The notes below the pieces were generated by a model. The model searched no databases and was not told the DNA's origin. It worked only from the letters and a program-made list of their open reading frames with translations. The translations under genes and the position numbers were made by a program. A DNA stretch of 64,000 nucleotides from Aspergillus flavus (Eukaryota > Ascomycota > Eurotiomycetes > Eurotiales > Aspergillaceae), in the NCBI RefSeq assembly GCF_009017415.1, contig NC_092408.1, forward strand, positions 2,356,001 through 2,420,000, given 5' to 3'. How positions within the stretch are numbered: the stretch's first letter is position 1; every line of letters begins with the position of its first letter. Shown here in pieces: positions 1 to 11,395 of this stretch.

Positions 1-1531
1 AGCCTGTGTCCTATGAATTCCCCGGTCATACAATCGGCGCTGTTGCGCCGCGTCGGATGATGACCTCCAATCTTGGTCATAACTTTCCCTTCTATGCAAC
101 CCCAGCAGCGTCATTCCCACTGCCATTTCACCAGTCATCCTCGACCGCTTATGGATTTGGCCATGCACTCAATCATCACCACCATAACCACCATCAACCC
201 AGCTATCCTCAGTTCTTCGTGGCCAGCCACGAATCGATCAACTCTCAGCCCATGCGGTTATCGTCAGAGCCACCACCTGTCCAGTCAATCCCTGATATTC
301 GTCCTGCGAAAAATGCGGTCAATCGCGTATCTAGAGATCCGTTGGTCAAAAATGATCCCAGCTCAAACACACAACAGACTCCCATGGCCCGCTCGTCGAC
401 CCACGGAGCAGCTGCCCAAAGCAAGAGCCCTAGCGTCAGCGAGATCGAGTTCACCACCGAGGTCGATATACTGATGAAAGCAATCCAGTCCAGAAATAGT
501 GTCCAGCCGCCGAACACGCAGTCATTGCCGCCTTTACAGCAATTAACACACAGGGGATGCCATGGTTATCCGCAGACCTTTTCTCTTCATCCGTCTGGCA
601 ATACCCGGTGCAATATGATGGCTGAAGAAGTGCAGTCTCGGTCAGGGAAGAAGCGCAAATATGTCTGTACCCTTCCACACTGTGGAAAGAGCTTTGCTCA
701 AAAGACTCATTTGGATATTCATACTCGGGCTCACACCGGAGACAAGCCTTTTGTGAGTAGGAAGAAGATTACAACCTGCCGGTGATTATAGCAGAGCCAG
801 TGGCTGACCATTTTCACTGACAGATCTGCAAGGAACCTTCTTGTGGACAACGTTTCTCACAGCTAGGCAATCTGAAGGTAAGCTCTACTGAACAATCTGT
901 TCTGTTATGCTAGAGGGAGAAGACAGATTCTAACCCAGGTGCTCACAAACAGACCCATCAGCGACGTCATACTGGCGAGAAACCTTTCTCTTGCGATATA
1001 TGTCAGAAGAGGTTTGCCCAGCGCGGCAATGTCCGTGCCCATAAAATCACACACCAGCATGCCAAGCCATTCACCTGTCTGTTGGACGACTGCGGGAAAC
1101 AATTTACTCAGCTGGGCAATCTCAAGGTGCGATGACCCATGCATTCTAGTACTCGCATAAATTAGCTATGTCGTATCTAACCGGTTGGACAGTCTCACCA
1201 GAATAAGTTTCACGCAACAACATTGCGGGATTTGACATTGAAATTCTCCCAAGTAACAATAGGTGACCCCATGAGCCCGCAAGATAGAAAGTTGTGGGAA
1301 TACTTTGCCACTCTTTACAAGAATAGCAACAAGGGAATAAAGGGTCGTGGAAAGGATCGTAGGATCTCCCCTACCTCTAGGTCAGGACCTGGGAAACGAC
1401 ACCAGACCCTAGGCAACAATGACGACAAGCTGCAACGCCCTATTTATGAGGAATCATCGGTCTACACCGGGGGTTCAAGTAGTGACGAGGAGGATGCGGA
1501 GGCCTATTATATTGATAGACAAAATCATTGA
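1..1531 (+). CDS. AZF1: C2H2 zinc-finger transcription factor, Azf1-like (5' partial)
   Basis: The 5' end lies outside the window; the frame is open from base 3. Exons are about 3-752, 824-877, 953-1126 and 1193-1531, giving 438 codons before the stop. The N-terminal half is low-complexity with a His-rich run (HHHHNHH), typical of a fungal regulator. The C-terminal part has four tandem C2H2 fingers: [12 protein letters not shown]..., [11 protein letters not shown]..., SCDICQKRF... and [11 protein letters not shown]..., with TGEKPF-type linkers. The acceptor at 1193 is chosen over 1202 because it restores the last finger (NLKSHQNKFH). The segment after it ([10 protein letters not shown]) is characteristic of Azf1-type proteins, and the tail is acidic. 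Nuclear DNA binding is the family role. Yeast Azf1 acts in carbon-source-dependent transcription; the exact targets here are unknown. It converges on the FLX1 gene downstream. Confidence 0.78.
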
Positions 1532-1933
1532 GCCGTACTGGTCTTCTGTTCGATCCTGTTTCTACTTATTCTTGGCTGTGTGTTGCAATGTATTCGGATT
1601 GTTCTACGATACCAGGTTTGTTTATGTTGGATGTTTATGGGAGCCTCTCCGCGATCGAGGCAGCATTGTCGGCCAGTTTACACAAAAAGAATTCTATCCA
1701 AAACTATTGGTGTTGAGTAATTCTTGGTACAAATCTTTTAATCTTTTGTATATGCATCGTTGGTAGGTGAATATCCAACGCGTCGCCACAGGGAGCAGTA
1801 TCAGAATTGCGAGCGCTTGATATGCCTCGACCTTTCAAGTGCAAGCCAATAGTACAGCTAGCATACCTCTTGGCTTGAATCTGCATGCGCAGACCTTGGC
1901 AATGAGAGCTGTTTTTTCGAAGACAGAAGCGCA
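1532..1933. other. Convergent intergenic gap AZF1/FLX1
   Basis: This 402-bp stretch lies between two gene 3' ends and presumably holds both 3' UTRs. The short frames in it show no recognisable protein, and I see no RNA gene or repeat. Confidence 0.5.
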
Positions 1934-3163
1934 CTATGCGCGTGAAATCAGTTCGGGTAAATATGCTCGGGTGTTCTCATACACCAGGAAGGTAACCCAT
2001 GTACTTGGCAGCACCCGCAATATATTTGGCCCTAAACCCTTGTAGAAGCCGGCCGCTCCCTCTCTGGCCCAGATCTGCAAAGCCGCATCCTGAACCCCCC
2101 GGTAGATAAGATGAGCATCATAGGTTTGCAACCGGGACCGCAACACTTGGTATGGATATGTGACAAACCCGGCGAATATCTTCGAGAGACTAGAGATGAT
2201 GAAGAGATCTAGGTTACCGAGTCTTCGCCACCGCACTTGTGCCGATCCCGCATAGCCATCGTTAAACACCGTCGCAGATGACATTTTGATTCGGTGCAGT
2301 TTTAACTTCTCGTAAGCCATGAACTGAAGTGCACCATGGCTTACCCCAAAAAGAGCTGGAAGGAGGCCACGATAGAAACCTGGAATACCCTCTGAATGAT
2401 AGATCTGTGAGGCACCAGTAGTGAAAGACGCATACGCTCCGGGCGTCCTAGAACTGGTCGATAACATACGAGTCTTAATGACCCAGATAGGATTTGTCAA
2501 TATAGATGTCAGCATGCCTTGATGTAAAGAGCCGATCTGAGTCAGCCACCACCACATCCAGATTTGTGAGACAAATTTAAGGGCTCTAGCATACCAGCGG
2601 CCCCTGAGGCAAGAAAATAATCGGAGGAGGTAAGATCTTCCTCCCGAGAGCTGCGCCAAGTACGCGTCGCAGTCTTGATATTACCATAGCACAAAAAATA
2701 AAGGGCCCAGCTAGTCGAGTTACCAATGATGTTGGGCGTCAGTCCACGGTAGAACGCTGCAACGCCGCCTTCATTCTGGTATATGCTGCGGACGACGTGG
2801 AGCGAGCCACCCACTCGAGAGGATGAGGATCGGTCAACTAAGTCATTCAGGGGAGAGAAGATTTAGCCACCATCGCACACACCCATCCATCCCAAGCGAG
2901 TGTCAACACGATCAATTGAAGGGTAGAAATAGGAGTAGAGGATTGCATGTGTATACCACAAGGACTGACTTACCTTGTAGTCGAGTTTTGATCAAATCCA
3001 ACGGATGGAGGCACAACGTAGAAACAATTCCAGCCGTAAATCCCGCTACGCTCTCCACAAAGGACGACGACAAGCCATCCTGCCCGTTCATGAACCTTTT
3101 ATTACTCCTTCCTGGGTTGCGTTCGTATAGCTTAGTAGAGTGATGAAGGGTTGGTCCCGTCAT
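1934..3163 (-). CDS. FLX1: Mitochondrial FAD/folate-type carrier Flx1
   Basis: Three exons (3163-2974, 2837-2595, 2517-1934) give 338 aa, the usual size of a mitochondrial carrier. All three Solcar repeats are visible by their signatures: HPLDLIKTRLQ near residue 55, NPIWVIKTRM near 155 and YPYQVLRSRLQ near 265. The last two variants are typical of the FAD/folate/pyrimidine-nucleotide branch rather than the ADP/ATP carriers. RGLLPALFGVSHGALQF and YKGLGPNILRVLPSTW fit the same branch. The family sits in the inner membrane and moves the flavin or folate cofactor; in yeast Flx1 supports FAD-dependent enzymes such as succinate dehydrogenase. The start at 3163 gives a short N-terminus before the first helix. 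TOM7 lies upstream on the same strand. The exact substrate is inferred from family similarity only. Confidence 0.9.
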
Positions 3164-3749
3164 CGACTTTTTCGTCTCCCTCGGTCCGATTACGGTTCGG
3201 CAGCGGAAGTTGCCTGTTCGCGCTTAGATCAGGAAAGTAGTCAATTTATAAGTAACAAGGCCCTTTCTCAGACGAATGGCGAAATGGCTGCGATTTAGTT
3301 TGGACATATGTCCAGTCAAATAATTCGAACAAGGAATGGTCGGAAGGCTCAGGGCCTGTCGGTTATCCAAGAAGTCCGTTTTTCTCTTAGTATTCCACGC
3401 TTACTTATTCACCTTTGACAGTCAACCTTTACAGATCGAAGCACAGCTCGTATATGTTCATCATCCAGAAAGTACCCTGATATAAATAAAAAAAGTCCTT
3501 AAAAATACATGATGTCAATGTAGAAGCTCCCAATCTTCGACACAACAGACTGAACAAGATAGACTTCCCACTAGCCACTTAGCCATGAGTTGAAGACCCC
3601 CCGGTTGTAGGCGAAAAGGGCATCACAGAAAAACAAAAACCTCTGAGCCCTTACAGATTGTTCTTTGTTATCATGGAGCTCATTCACTTTATGCGAGCGG
3701 TGAAAATAACCTAGCCATGACATCAGCTCCCATTCTGGTATCGCGTAGG
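3164..3749. other. Intergenic region upstream of FLX1, downstream of TOM7
   Basis: About 590 bp with no supported gene. It should hold the FLX1 promoter (FLX1 reads leftward from 3163) and the TOM7 3' UTR. No repeat or RNA gene was recognised. Confidence 0.5.
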
Positions 3750-4101
3750 CTAAGGAAGGAGTTCGTTATACTTGAACAAAGATGGTTTGGGCTCGCTATA
3801 CGTATAACCTATCAGATTAATCAGTACAGGTAGTTCTCAGAACGTCCATGTCGCAATCAAATAAAGTCCCCATACCGAGATAAACAATCAAGGGTAGATA
3901 TCCGCTGCACGCCTAGTCAGGTTTTATCGTATCTTATATAGCTTGAAAGGTGTGGAACGACTCACTAGTGAATAGCGACCCTTGAAACATCAATAACTTT
4001 GGAGATGCGCTCCTAGTGAGAAAGAAAATCATCAGCGGTCGTTATGTGGTTTTGTTGAGGATTGTATGTCTAACCTTGGTCTCTTCCGAAAACTGAACCA
4101 T
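3750..4101 (-). CDS. TOM7: Mitochondrial outer-membrane translocase subunit Tom7
   Basis: Four very small exons (4101-4075, 4012-3966, 3904-3876, 3808-3750) join in phase to 53 codons plus stop. The protein starts MVQFSEETKERISKVIDV and has the conserved core HYGYLPLIVYLGYT followed by SEPKPSLF. This matches the Tom7 family along its whole length: an amphipathic N-terminus, one membrane helix and the conserved Gly-Tyr-Pro segment. Tom7 is a small tail-anchored component of the TOM complex and modulates assembly and dissociation of its subunits and precursor release. All introns are GT-AG and 58-70 nt long. No exon is long enough to give a conventional open frame, so automated prediction could miss this gene. 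It is divergent from the SF3B4 gene across 420 bp. Confidence 0.9.
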
Positions 4102-4521
4102 TGCGATAGTCACGAGTATGTGTCGGTGTCAAGAGAGCTTCACTGGGAAAGACGGCGATGGACAGTATTTCTCAGGAGGATCAATTCTTGGTAAATTGTT
4201 TGAGGGTAGAATTTCCAAAGCAAACGGAAAGGCTGTCAGTTAAGTGGAAGCGGAAAATAGTTGGCGGAGAAGGAAGAAACATGGCGAAAGCTCAAACTTT
4301 TCGGGGGCTAAAAACAGCTGCCGCCGATACCCCAACTCAAGATCATTGTATTCATCCTACTCCCGCCTTTGTTAAAGATTGATTCGTCACTTCTCAGTTT
4401 ACCATAATAACTATCCGATAATTCATGTACCATACTACCAACAATTTTACGTACTATCTTCTAGCTACTTTCTGCTAAGTCGTGTACCAGCCGATCACCG
4501 CTACGCTACGTAAGCGACGCC
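4102..4521. promoter_or_regulatory. Divergent upstream region TOM7/SF3B4
   Basis: This 420-bp stretch separates two oppositely oriented start codons, so it should contain both promoters and 5' UTRs. No specific factor site is claimed. A 74-codon frame at 4158-4382 lies inside it and resembles no known protein. Confidence 0.45.
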
Positions 4522-5698
4522 ATGTCCGGTGCAAGGCATTGGTGAGTGACTGTTCCCCCATTTTCAGAGTTGCGAGATTTTCAAAAATACTAACGGATGC
4601 TATAGGGAGCAGGATAAAGAGGCCACCGTCTACATTGGGAACCTTGATGAAAGGGTCACAGATAGCCTGGTATGGGAGTTGATGCTGCAGGCAGGGCGCA
4701 TCGTTAATGTTCACCTGCCAAAAGATCGAGTCACACAGTCCCACCAAGGTTACGGGTTTGTTGAATTCATCAGCGAAGAGGATGCAGAATACGCATCCCG
4801 AATAATGAACGGCATCCGTTTATATGGGAAACCAATACGCGTGAACAAAGCGTCTGCTGACAAGCAGAAGTCGGTGGAAATCGGCGCGGAACTTTTTGTT
4901 GGGAACCTTGACCCCATGGTCACGGAGCAAGTCCTTTATAATACATTCAGTCGATTTGGGAACTTGATCAATTTACCAAAGGTAATGTCGACTATCCGCC
5001 CTTAAAGGTGTGAGCTAATCTTGTTGCAGATTGCACGAGATGACAATAATCTATCAAAGGGCTATGGATTTGTGTCGTTCGGCGACTTTGAATCATCGGA
5101 TGCCGCCATAGCAAACATGAATGGCCAGTACCTTATGAATAAACAGGTCTCGGTACAATACGCCTATAAGAAAGATGGCAAGGGTGAACGTCATGGTGAT
5201 CAAGCTGAGCGGATGTTAGCTGCGCAAGCCCGCAAGCATAACGTACGCCCGCCGACTCAGCCTTTACCATCACCGTTCTCAGGTTCAGGGACCCCTATGG
5301 TGCCCCCGGCCATGGCCAATGGTGATAGCTCTAGGCAGATCAGCACTGGTCCTCCGGACCTAGGGATGGGCAGAGGCGTTGCAACCCCTAATGTTGGTTT
5401 TTCGAATGTGCCTCCCCCGCAACACCACAGGTCTGTTCCACCTGCGACACCTTTGGCAAATCCACCACCAGGCTTGCCAGCTCGGCCTCCACCTTCACAA
5501 GCTGGCTATGGAGGTCCACCGCAGGCTTTCTTACCTCCAGCCTTTAACAATGCGGGTCAGCAATCATCTTTTCCTCCACAGCCCGCGCCACCTCCAGGCT
5601 TCGCTCCTCCCGGCTTTGGCCCTCCTACTGGGAATGCCGCCCCCCCGCCACCGTTACCCCCAGGATTTCAGCAGCCAGCCTACAGTCGGGGGCGCTAG
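4522..5698 (+). CDS. HSH49: Splicing factor 3b subunit 4 (SF3B4/Hsh49)
   Basis: Three exons (4522-4541, 4606-4981, 5030-5698) give 354 aa. The first exon codes only MSGARHW, and the intron after it has a textbook branch site (tactaac-like) before the acceptor. Two RRM domains follow. The first contains [12 protein letters not shown] and GYGFVEF (RNP2/RNP1); the second contains [12 protein letters not shown] and GYGFVSF. The C-terminal third is Pro/Gly-rich, as in all SF3B4 proteins. SF3B4 belongs to the SF3b part of the U2 snRNP, contacts pre-mRNA near the branch site and binds SF3B2 (Cus1). It is essential for splicing. The start is set by the conserved [19 protein letters not shown] block that spans the first intron. 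Nothing is unusual. Confidence 0.95.
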
Positions 5699-6357
5699 AT
5701 ATTCGGCGCAAATGCGTTAGCTTGGAAGTCAGACCCTACCCGATGAGTACTAGGTTAACAGGGGGGCTAGTTGGGCATGACGTGACATTTCATCCAAAAA
5801 TAGGCTCGAAAAGCTACGCGTGAAGCGAATACCGATGAAAACTGGTATGAACCAGACTCCCAATTTTCATACGGGGGGCATACCGGCCTATCAATAACTC
5901 CGATTCCAGTACTGGACTCAGAGTTAGCGGAACTTACAACATATGTATAATAGAACCTTCCTTTTGTTCTCTCTTCAAGTGTTCATGGTTGCACCTTTCA
6001 TTGGGTGCAGACATTGCATGAAATAGGTCCCGTGGTTCCAATGCATATAGGCAGGCCTCTTGAAGCTCATATTCTAAAGACAATGGGAATCAGAGGCAAG
6101 GCTATTTCAAATAAAGTGCTGGGCGAGAGCGCGATCACGAACGTCGATCCCCTGTGTGTGTATAGCAGGTACTTGACTTTGTGCATTAATGATATTTATT
6201 GCTTGAAAAGAGTCAGAGAAAATGCAAAGAACTCTGATCTGAATTTAGCAGTCATATTGCCAGTGCCCTCGAAAAGGAAAAGAATGAAGAAAGGAAAAAG
6301 ATAAATCAATGGTTTGATGTAATACCGTACAACAAGTGTCTCATGGCCAACGCCATC
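5699..6357. other. Convergent intergenic gap SF3B4/DUF2015 gene
   Basis: About 660 bp between two 3' ends. A 99-codon frame (6005-6304) is present but has no recognisable domain and a biased Lys/Arg tail, so I do not call it. No repeats were seen. Confidence 0.5.
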
Positions 6358-6799
6358 TTAGGAGAATGAAACAAACTTGGGGTCCCTGGGCCGGCCGTCG
6401 GGACCAATATTATTCTTAGCAAAACGCTGCTCGGTATATATCCGGCGAGCTTCATCAAAGTTTATCCTTTGGCGTTTCATGATCTTCATGATTTGTCGTT
6501 TAGCTTGGTTATCCAACCCAGCCCTAGTGTCACCATCTGCAATGTTGGCGGAGAGGTCAAACTGCGTTGATGTCAGCCCCGCCTCTAGGTCATCGGCGAA
6601 GCTAGAAGGTAGGCGGTCGTAAATGTAATCAGGAACTGGGACTAGAGACAGCCATCGGGCCCGTGTAAGATAGAGGACTTTGAACTCGTCAGCATGATAT
6701 CCAGACTCGTAACTACTTTTTGGTTCTGCTTGAGTGCAATATACCTGTACCACAAACCACAACAGAGATTGCCAAAAAATATAGAAGATAGTATGCCAT
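6358..6799 (-). CDS. DUF2015 family small membrane-anchored protein
   Basis: Two exons (6799-6745 and 6677-6358) join in phase to 124 aa. Exon 1 codes a hydrophobic N-terminus (MAYYLLYFLAISVVV), a likely signal anchor. The conserved part begins RARWLSLVPVPDYIYDRLP and continues through DLEAGLTSTQFDLS, DTRAGLD and the C-terminal block FDEARRIYTEQRFAKNN-GPDGRPRDPKFVSFS. This pattern matches what I know as the fungal DUF2015 family, whose function is unknown. A longer frame in this exon runs upstream to 7014, but it has no homology to the family; the spliced start gives the expected length. The gene is divergent from RPL28. The family call is from recall of its conserved C-terminus, not from a search. 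Confidence 0.75.
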
Positions 6800-7288
6800 G
6801 GCAAATAGGTCAGTTGGATGGCTGCTAGGCTGTTCAAACGAAAGACAGTGGGAGATGACGTTAATGGCTTCCCGAATGTTGGATGTGAGCGGTAAACTGT
6901 TGCGAAGCGCAAGTGATCAAAACTCTTTACTATATTCATGAATGAGGGATTCTCGGCTGGCAGGTAGCTGCCATCATCAGCAGCATATGATGCTTTAAGA
7001 TGGAACCAGGACAACCCGGTAGCCTAGGGGAGATCTACTAGTCACGGGGAGAACTGGGAAGGCTACAGAAAGAGGCAAGTGGGTCTGTGGCTGAACATTT
7101 CTTTGCTGCCTTCGATCTGAGGCAGCAACCCTGCTCTCAGGCGCTATACCTAAAGTAGTCCGCTTAGCGAGATTGCGGACAGCCATTCTTGGCGCTGGCA
7201 CACACAATCCACCGTTCAGTATACCAGCCTTTGTGTCGATTGATTTCGATCCGTCCTCAATCCACCAGCCTGAAAGAGATAATTTACA
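6800..7288. promoter_or_regulatory. Divergent upstream region DUF2015 gene/RPL28
   Basis: About 490 bp separating two start codons in opposite directions. It must carry the strong ribosomal-protein promoter and that of the DUF2015 gene. Long frames on the minus strand here read through from the DUF2015 exon and have no recognisable content. Confidence 0.4.
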
Positions 7289-8134
7289 ATGGCCGCCCAA
7301 AGACAGAACGTTTCCAGCGACCTGGTCTGGCAGCTCACCCGTACGTTTACCTCTTCTACTCCGTACTCGGCATTCCTACCTACTCTCCATCCATCTATGT
7401 CAATCAATCTGATGCCTCGGAAATCCAACTAATCTTTAGAACAGGCAACCAGAATGCTTTTCTGGTCAAGCGTAACAGCGGCGGCGGCTCTCAGTTCTCC
7501 CGTGACCCTTTGAACCTGCAGAACAAGCACTCTTTCAAGGTATGAGAGCCCCAAGGTCTATGATTTTCATACAGAGGCTGTTTCCATGCTTCTTATTCTC
7601 CCAGCTCAGGGTGCCGATGACTAACCAGTGATACCGCTTGATTTTAGTACGCTGGATACGCCAACACCAAGGTATTCTCGCCCTATGACCACCCGATACT
7701 TGAATTACATACCCGGACTTGTTTAACCCACGATAACAGGCTATTGGTGTGCAGCCCACTGAGAACGGTGGCGTTGTTGTTCTTACCAAGAAGTCCGGCA
7801 ATGCCCAGCAGCCCGGAAAGAACGCCGTTCGCGTGACTTTTGGCCCCAAGGCCTCCACCCGCAAGTAAGCAGAACCGATCGCCTCACTCTCTATGGAGTG
7901 AATAACCGAACATCACGTTGTGCTTGTGCTAACTGGATGGCTGCCATTTTTGCTAGGATTTACAAGGGTGTTGCAGACAAGACCGCAAAGAACGGCTACC
8001 GTGCTGACCTCCGTGAGGACGCTGTTGCACGTGTGAGCGCCATTCGCCGTTCTCAGAAGCCTAAGAAGGATACTCCTCCCCAGAAGCCTAGAGGTGCTCA
8101 GGCCCGGAAGGCCGCTGAGCAGGAGTCGGCATAA
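7289..8134 (+). CDS. RPL28: 60S ribosomal protein eL28
   Basis: Five exons (7289-7340, 7445-7539, 7648-7671, 7740-7864, 7957-8134) give 157 aa, the normal size for eL28. The start MAAQRQNVSSDLVWQLTR and the blocks NQNAFLVKR, SRDPLNLQNKHSFKYAGYAN, KAIGVQP and the Lys/Arg-rich end (AIRRSQKPKKDTPPQKPR) identify the Ribosomal L28e/Mak16-type family. It is a structural component of the large cytosolic ribosomal subunit. The third exon is only 24 nt. Five exons in 850 bp is dense but common for fungal ribosomal-protein genes. No anomalies were seen. The symbol is used in the sense of eL28, not yeast uL15. Confidence 0.93.
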
Positions 8135-9485
8135 AGGATAGGACTCGATGACGAGTAGTCGCAAGGGTTGGGCGCATCAAGCATAGTGGCGCCATGCTGG
8201 TCAAGGGCGGAAGCGTCCATGTAATTTAGCAATACTGCTACCGGGGCAAATGTGCACCATGCCGTTCAAAAAGAGATTCAAAGAACCAAAAAGACAAAAA
8301 CAAAAGAATCACGAGATATGAATATCCCTTCCCCCGGACATCCACCCTTGTCTAGTCCGATTGACGGGGGAATGGTTGAACTCTTACGTTGTAATCCCAT
8401 TCTCCAGCTAGTGTTGTGGTCACAAGATTTAGCACGTGCTTCTAGCGATTAACAGAACTTTACAGCCGATGTTCGGGCCGACGGAGACGAAAGGTTTTGG
8501 GAGGATAAGCAAGCTGCTTTATATGAACCGTAGATAGGTCCTGATCATCCGCCTTTTCCCGAGGTCTCGACGGCTCTATGGTACAAAACCGGGTGATGTC
8601 CTCGGACATAGTAATGGGATCCAGTGATAGAGGAATTGCCGGAGTCTTGGCTGTCGACTTGATCGGGAGGGGCCGTAGGAAGTTAGGGACGTTGTAATTA
8701 GGAATCACCTATTGTTTCCATGGATCCAACCCATGGCTCGGGTACTATTTTGTTTGTTGTATGTATTCATGTATGTATGTGTATATATGTACCACAACCA
8801 GACAGGCATTACATACATTCTATGGTGAGGTAGGCATGCACCTGAGAGACAGGTACGGGACGTACTGTACAGTATACATAGGGCTGTGCAGGAACCCTCA
8901 ATATCCAGGCAGTGCCATCGGGAAATTCCCGGAATCTGTTGAGCAGTAGTACTGGAGAGTTGGGGAAACCGTGTAATTCGTATTAGTCAAATGATAATAA
9001 TTGCTGTGGAAATGACGATCTGGTAATGTATTAGTTACTCCGGACTCAGGATTGCGGTTTTCTCCACATGTGATTGAACTTAGGGAACTGTCATAATCAT
9101 ACCTGCATGGTGACGCTCTGAGGAATCAAGAGACACAAGCAAGGATATATATATATATATAGGGATTCTCCTTAGGAAGGATTACTACTGGGCGTACGAT
9201 CTCCATCTCGAGCGGTTTATACCTGATTTAAATCTGCTTGATTACTTCCGTACCCCTCCCCCACCCACCCTTTCCCTTTCCCCTTTCCTCCCCTCTTAGC
9301 TTATTTACCCCTCTTTCCCTGCTTTGAACCCAGTGTTCTTTCCTCCCTCCACCACCACCCCACACTGACGCTCTCTCTCCATTTCTCTATCTTCCTTATT
9401 CTTCAAACCTTCCAAATCGCTAACCCATCTCCTCTTATAACGGAACAGACTAACTCAATTGTTTGATTCGAGAATCTCGTCCATC
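8135..9485. promoter_or_regulatory. Intergenic region RPL28-MDH with pyrimidine-rich MDH leader
   Basis: This 1.35-kb gap holds the RPL28 3' UTR and the MDH promoter. Visible features are a run of tatg/tgta tetranucleotides near 8758-8790, a short (TA)n run near 9145-9162, and a strongly pyrimidine-rich strand from about 9240 to 9420. CT-rich tracts just upstream of the start are common in highly expressed fungal genes. A 49-codon Met-started minus-strand frame near 8460-8606 has no recognised family. No RNA gene was recognised. Confidence 0.5.
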
Positions 9486-10915
9486 ATGGTCAAAGCTGGT
9501 GAGTTAGCAATCCTTAACAGATGACACTCTCATAGGTACTAACTCGAAACGTTAGCGGTACTTGGAGCTTCTGGTGGCATTGGCCAGGTATGGATATCCC
9601 CACGCCTTACAACCCTGGTCACAATATGACCTTGTTCGATACTGACTATCTCCCAAGCCACTGTCTCTCCTGTTGAAGACCTGTCCCTTAGTTGAAGAGC
9701 TTGCTCTCTACGATGTTGTGAACACCCCTGGTGTTGCTGCTGATCTATCCCACATCTCGTCTATCGCTGTACGTTACTGCCACAATGCGAATTGCCCGAT
9801 GGAAGAGGCGAAAAATGGTATCTTGCTTACCTGGGCGATTAGAAAATCTCTGGTTTTCTGCCCAAAGATGATGGGCTGAAGCAGGCCCTTACTGGTGCTA
9901 ATATTGTTGTCATCCCGGCTGGTATTCCCCGTAAGTCCCTACCCTTTCGCATTGCTCCTCGTATGTTCGCTGGTGGCCAGTTTTCTGATAGTTGATAGGC
10001 AAGCCTGGTATGACCCGTGACGACCTCTTCAAGATCAACGCCGGCATAGTGCGAGACTTGGTCAAGGGTATCGCCGAGTTCTGCCCCAAGGCCTTTGTTC
10101 TGGTTATCTCAAACCCCGTTAATTCTACTGTTCCTATTGCTGCAGAGGTGCTCAAAGCCGCTGGCGTCTTTGACCCGAAGCGCCTCTTTGGTGTCACCAC
10201 ACTGGACGTCGTTCGTGCAGAGACTTTCACCCAAGAGTTCTCGGGCCAGAAGGATCCTTCTGCTGTTCAAATCCCAGTTGTTGGTGGCCACTCTGGAGAG
10301 ACCATTGTCCCCCTCTTCAGCAAGACTACCCCCGCAATTCAGATACCCGAGGAGAAGTATGACGCACTGATCCACCGTAGGTTGTCCCAAAGAATCTCAT
10401 GAATATCTTGCTGTAAGCACTAACTATGCTTCAGGCGTCCAATTTGGTGGAGATGAGGTGGTCCAAGCTAAGGACGGTGCTGGTTCCGCCACCTTGTCTA
10501 TGGCCTATGCCGGTTACAGGTAGGGATGCTGCGTACCGTGAGAGCACTCGCGGCTAACATGCCATAGGTTCGCTGAGAGTGTAATCAAAGCTTCAAAGGG
10601 TCAAACGGGTATTGTCGAGCCTACCTTCGTCTACCTGCCTGGAATTCCCGGCGGTGATGAGATCGTTAAGGCAACTGGCGTGGAATTCTTCTCTACTCTT
10701 GTAACCTTAGGAGTAAGATTCATCTCCTCACAGAATCTTCGTTCATATCACGCCAGGCTAACGCTATTAAACAGACTAATGGCGCAGAGAAGGCTAGCAA
10801 CGTTCTTGAGGGCGTGACCGAGAAGGAAAAGAAGCTTCTCGAGGTTTGCACGAAAGGCCTTAAGGGTAATATCGAGAAAGGCATCGACTTCGTTAAGAAC
10901 CCACCACCAAAGTAA
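9486..10915 (+). CDS. mdh: NAD-dependent malate dehydrogenase, cytosolic type
   Basis: Eight exons (9486-9498, 9556-9587, 9658-9768, 9843-9930, 9999-10376, 10435-10519, 10568-10712, 10775-10915) give 330 aa. The N-terminus [22 protein letters not shown] starts directly at the Rossmann glycine motif. It has no mitochondrial presequence and no evident peroxisomal SKL end, which indicates the cytosolic isozyme. Catalytic features include [17 protein letters not shown] (Arg residues binding substrate), [10 protein letters not shown] and [10 protein letters not shown] with the active-site His. It interconverts malate and oxaloacetate with NAD, serving gluconeogenesis and redox shuttling. The first exon is just 13 nt. 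All splice phases agree. A pyrimidine-rich leader precedes it. Confidence 0.93.
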
Positions 10916-11395
10916 ACGCGCCCACCCCCGTTCATCAGATGCAGGATTCCCACCCACCAGTCGGTAATTTGCCATCTATATCGCACTCTTGTCTCCACAG
11001 AAAGGACCTCGTACTTTCGGTGGCTTACTTTGCAATTCACGAAACTGAAAGAACCCCGCTAATCATTGATACCTGGGCAAGATAGGCTTTGAAGCATAAG
11101 ATGATTTAAAGACGAATGGATGAACGTGGAATCGTGTCGTTCCGGTGAAAGAGGATAGCAGAAACAGGCAGAATGGAAACGAATTGTACTCATACCTGCA
11201 CGCACTCATCTCTATGTACTGTAAGAGCAGGAAGAATGGCCTGTGACCCGATTGTAGAGTACTAGCCGATTCGGTTACCCAGTCTATCTGCTGCTGGGCT
11301 CGGTTTTCAGGCCATCTTGCAGTATTACCTCAATGCTATATTAGCTGCAAGAATGGACATTTCGATTACGTACAGGCCAGCTGTCCGCACTCCAT
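10916..11395. other. Convergent intergenic gap MDH/TRS33
   Basis: About 480 bp between two 3' ends, presumably 3' UTRs. I see no gene, RNA or repeat in it. Confidence 0.5.

Noticed and set aside
4158..4382. 74-codon plus-strand frame between TOM7 and SF3B4
   Set aside because: It has no recognisable domain and overlaps the shared promoter region of two well-supported divergent genes.
6005..6304. 99-codon plus-strand frame
   Set aside because: No family resemblance; it lies in the presumed 3' UTR overlap of two convergent genes.
8460..8708. 82-codon minus-strand frame (contains MSEDITRFCTIEPSRPREK)
   Set aside because: Looks like a plausible small protein in composition, but I recognise no family and see no supporting splice or context signal.
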